From: Frankiaceae bacterium
Lineage (GTDB): Bacteria > Actinomycetota > Actinomycetes > JAVEEJ01
Assembly (NCBI GenBank): GCA_030840515.1
Contig: JAVEEJ010000029.1
Span: forward strand, 1-23,878
Reading direction: 5' to 3'
DNA length: 23,878 nt
The notes below the pieces were generated by a model. That model worked only from the letters and a program-made list of their open reading frames with translations. It was not told the DNA's origin and did no database searches. Shown in pieces: positions 22,012 through 23,878 of this stretch (within the stretch, counting starts at the first letter, position 1; every line of letters begins with the position of its first letter). The translations under genes were made by a program, and so were the position numbers.

Positions 22012-22039
22012 GTTAGGACGGCTAATGAGTTAGACTAAC
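22012..22039 (+). promoter_or_regulatory. MarR operator and leaderless promoter
   Basis: Two inverted repeats stand in a row: GTTAG-N5-CTAAT (22012-22026) and GTTAG-A-CTAAC (22029-22039, perfect). The second contains a -10 box, TAGACT (22031-22036), ending 6 nt before the ATG at 22043. Bound repressor would therefore cover the promoter. Confidence 0.6.
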
Positions 22040-22042
22040 GAC

Positions 22043-22483
22043 ATGCCGCCGACCCAGACCAATGCCGATCTCGCGGTAGCCGGTGAGCTCCGGCTCGCGG
22101 TGATGCGCCTGGCCCGCCGGCTCCGCCGCGAGCGGTCCAGCGGCGACGACCTGTCGCTCACTCAGCTCGGCACACTCAGCACGCTCGAGCTGCACGGCCA
22201 GCTGACCCTCAAGGAGCTGGCCGCCCACGAGCGGGTCCAGCCCCCCTCGATGACCAAGACCGTGGCGCACCTCGAGGAGAAGGGCCTGGTGACGCGTACG
22301 GCGGACCCGACGGACGGCCGCCAGGTGCTGATCGCGCTGACCCAGGCCGCCACCCTGCTCCTCAAGGAGGACCGCAAGCGTCGCGACGCCTGGTTGGCCC
22401 AGCGGCTGCGGCACCTCAGCAGCGACGAGATCGACATCTTGCGCGCCGCCGCCCCGATCCTGGAAAGGCTCCGCCAGCAGTGA
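22043..22483 (+). CDS. MarR-family transcriptional repressor
   Basis: 146 residues, typical MarR length. The winged helix is clear: LTLKELAAHERVQPPSMTKTVAHLEEKGLVTRTADPTDGRQV, with the recognition helix near 67-79 and the wing with the conserved DxRDGR-type motif (DPTDGRQV, 88-95). Helices at both ends form the dimer. The stop overlaps the GTG start of the following MFS exporter (GTGA), so both are on one transcript. Two palindromes at the promoter suggest autorepression, relieved by a small molecule that the exporter removes; the ligand is unknown. Confidence 0.95.
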   Translation: MPPTQTNADLAVAGELRLAVMRLARRLRRERSSGDDLSLTQLGTLSTLELHGQLTLKELAAHERVQPPSMTKTVAHLEEKGLVTRTADPTDGRQVLIALTQAATLLLKEDRKRRDAWLAQRLRHLSSDEIDILRAAAPILERLRQQ

Positions 22484-23739
22484 GCCCGACGTTCCGCAGC
22501 CTGCGCAACCGCAACTACCGGCTCTTCGCCGGCGGGCAGGTCGTGAGCCTCACCGGCTCCTGGATGCAGATGGTCGCCCAGGGCTGGCTCGCGCTTCGCC
22601 TCACCCACGACTCCGGCGCCGCGCTCGGCATCGTCGCTGCCCTGCAGACGCTGCCCATGCTGCTGTTCGGGCTCTGGGGTGGCCTGATCGCCGACCGCTA
22701 CCGCAAGCGCCGCGTGCTGATCGGCGCGATGGCCATGGAGGGTCTGCTCGCCCTCGTGCTCGGCGTACTCGACACCACCGGCGTCGTCGCCTACTGGCAC
22801 GTGCTGGTGCTCGCCTTCCTCATGGGCCTGGTACAGGTGGTCGAGACCCCGGCGCGGCAGGCCTTCGTCATCGAGATGGTCGGTCCGGACGACGTGCCCA
22901 ATGCCGTGGGACTCAACAGCGCGACGTTCAACATCGCGCGGGTCTTCGGACCGGTGGTGGCCGGTCTCATGGTCAACGCCATCGGGACGGGTCCGGTGTT
23001 CCTCGCCAACGGCGTGTCCTTCGCCGCCGTCATCTGCGGCCTGCTGGCGATGCGCGAGTCGGAGTTGCACTCGGTCCCGGTCGTGGAACGCGGCCCGGGC
23101 CAGCTCAGGGAGGGCCTGCGCTACGTCAAGGAGCGCCCCGAGCTGCTGCTGCCGATCATCCTCATCGGTGTGGTCGGCACGTTCGGGTTCAACTTCGCCG
23201 TGACCCTGCCGCTGCTTGCCAAGCAGACCTTCCACCGTGACGCGGCGGCCTATGGCGTGATGTCCGCGGCCATCGCCGTGGGCGCGCTGGTGGGCAGCCT
23301 GCTCAGCGCGCGCCGTACTCGCCCCCCGCGCCAGCGGATGCTGATCATGCTGACGGTCCTGTTCGGGGCACTCGAGGTCACCGCCGGGTTGATGCCCAGC
23401 TACCTCACCTTCCTGATCCTGCTGGTGCCGACCGGCGCTGCGGTGCTGACCCTCGCCACCTCGTGCAACTCCACGGTGCAGCTGGGCAGCTCACCGGAGA
23501 TGCGCGGGCGGGTGATGGCGCTCTACATCCTCGTCTTCATGGGCGGCACGCCGGTCGGTGCTCCACTGATCGGCCTGGCGGTGGAGCGCTTCGGGCCTCG
23601 CTCCGGCCTCGTGATCGGCGGTGCCGTGTGCGCGGCGGCGGGTGTCGTGGTGCTCGTGGCGACCTTGCGCAACCGCCGGCTCCGCATGGTCACCCACCTG
23701 CGCCCGCGCCCGCACGTCCACGTGGTCTCCGGGGTCTGA
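22480..23739 (+). CDS. MFS drug/siderophore-type exporter (MFS_3/EntS-like)
   Basis: 419 residues, 12 membrane segments. The N-terminus FRSLRNRNYRLFAGGQVVSLTGSWMQMVAQGWL is the hallmark of the MFS_3 (TMS, enterobactin-exporter-like) family. The loop GLIADRYRKRRVL is the facilitator motif between helices 2 and 3, and ETPARQAFVIEMVGPDDVPNAVGLNS and ARVFGPVVAGL follow as expected. Start GTG 22480 overlaps the MarR stop by 4 nt, which implies translational coupling. The MarR pairing suggests efflux of a toxic compound; substrate is unknown. The basic, His-rich C-terminus (HLRPRPHVHVV) is cytoplasmic. Confidence 0.93.
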   Translation: MSPTFRSLRNRNYRLFAGGQVVSLTGSWMQMVAQGWLALRLTHDSGAALGIVAALQTLPMLLFGLWGGLIADRYRKRRVLIGAMAMEGLLALVLGVLDTTGVVAYWHVLVLAFLMGLVQVVETPARQAFVIEMVGPDDVPNAVGLNSATFNIARVFGPVVAGLMVNAIGTGPVFLANGVSFAAVICGLLAMRESELHSVPVVERGPGQLREGLRYVKERPELLLPIILIGVVGTFGFNFAVTLPLLAKQTFHRDAAAYGVMSAAIAVGALVGSLLSARRTRPPRQRMLIMLTVLFGALEVTAGLMPSYLTFLILLVPTGAAVLTLATSCNSTVQLGSSPEMRGRVMALYILVFMGGTPVGAPLIGLAVERFGPRSGLVIGGAVCAAAGVVVLVATLRNRRLRMVTHLRPRPHVHVVSGV

Positions 23740-23751
23740 GTCGGCTCGCCG

Positions 23752-23878
23752 ATGAGGCTGTTCGTCGCGCTCGACCCCTCCCCGGAGGCGGTGTCGCACC
23801 TCGTCGAGGCCCTGCCTTCGCTCGACGGGTTGCGCCCGTCACAGCCGGACACGTGGCACATCACGCTGGTGTTCTGCG
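23752..23878 (+). CDS. thpR: RNA 2',3'-cyclic phosphodiesterase (ThpR/LigT), 5' part
   Basis: Only the first 42 residues are in the window. MRLFVALDPSPEAVSHLVEAL is the usual N-terminus of the 2H phosphoesterase ThpR (formerly 2'-5' RNA ligase), and WHITLVFC contains the first of the two HxTx catalytic motifs (HITL). The enzyme opens 2',3'-cyclic phosphates on RNA. The gene begins 12 nt after the MFS stop on the same strand and may share its transcript. The second motif lies beyond the window. Confidence 0.9.
   Translation, partial: MRLFVALDPSPEAVSHLVEALPSLDGLRPSQPDTWHITLVFC

Overview
High-GC DNA with dense gene packing, GTG/TTG starts, ATGA/GTGA overlaps and actinobacterial families (DUF3027, DUF2530, DUF3352, WXG100, R2lox, futalosine-pathway menaquinone genes). 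It looks like a chromosomal piece of an actinobacterium, most likely near Nocardioidaceae; that genus-level placement is inference. I count 23 protein genes, two of them cut by the window edges. No rRNA, tRNA, insertion sequence, phage gene or CRISPR array was seen.

Layout. 1-1851: 3' end of an amidase, then a membrane-anchored, probably exported protein. 1869-4726 (minus): a tightly coupled operon TetR > R2lox (Mn/Fe oxidase) > Nramp-type Mn importer. 4809-9359 (plus): a large LuxR-type ATPase regulator, then a secreted collagen-like protein and a secreted glycine-rich protein, each preceded by the same 95-bp leader. 9471-10361: a WXG100 protein divergent from a YbaK-type tRNA-editing protein, with an inverted pair of DnaA-box-like sites between them. 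10358-14576: a secreted TIM-barrel-like protein, LarE, a DUF3352 membrane protein and an extended cold-shock protein. 14581-17374 (minus): MFS transporter > MqnB > MqnD. 17432-20682: DUF3027, NRDE/TANGO2-like, DUF2530 and an NCS2 purine permease. 20683-22042: an AbiEi-like/DUF559 nuclease-like gene between copies of a 53-bp palindromic repeat (three copies). 22043-23878: MarR > MFS exporter, then the start of thpR.

How the parts may work together. The TetR operon pairs a heterodinuclear Mn/Fe oxidase with a probable Mn2+ importer, which suggests a cofactor-supply operon. The LuxR-type regulator may control the two surface proteins sharing the duplicated leader. MqnB and MqnD act in the futalosine route to menaquinone. 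MarR probably represses itself and the exporter it overlaps.

Most noteworthy: the duplicated leader with a hairpin over the ribosome binding site; the 53-bp palindromes around a nuclease-like gene; the R2lox-Mn transporter operon; the paired DnaA boxes; and a recurring leaderless layout, with a TANNNT -10 box 6-8 nt before the start codon of seven genes.
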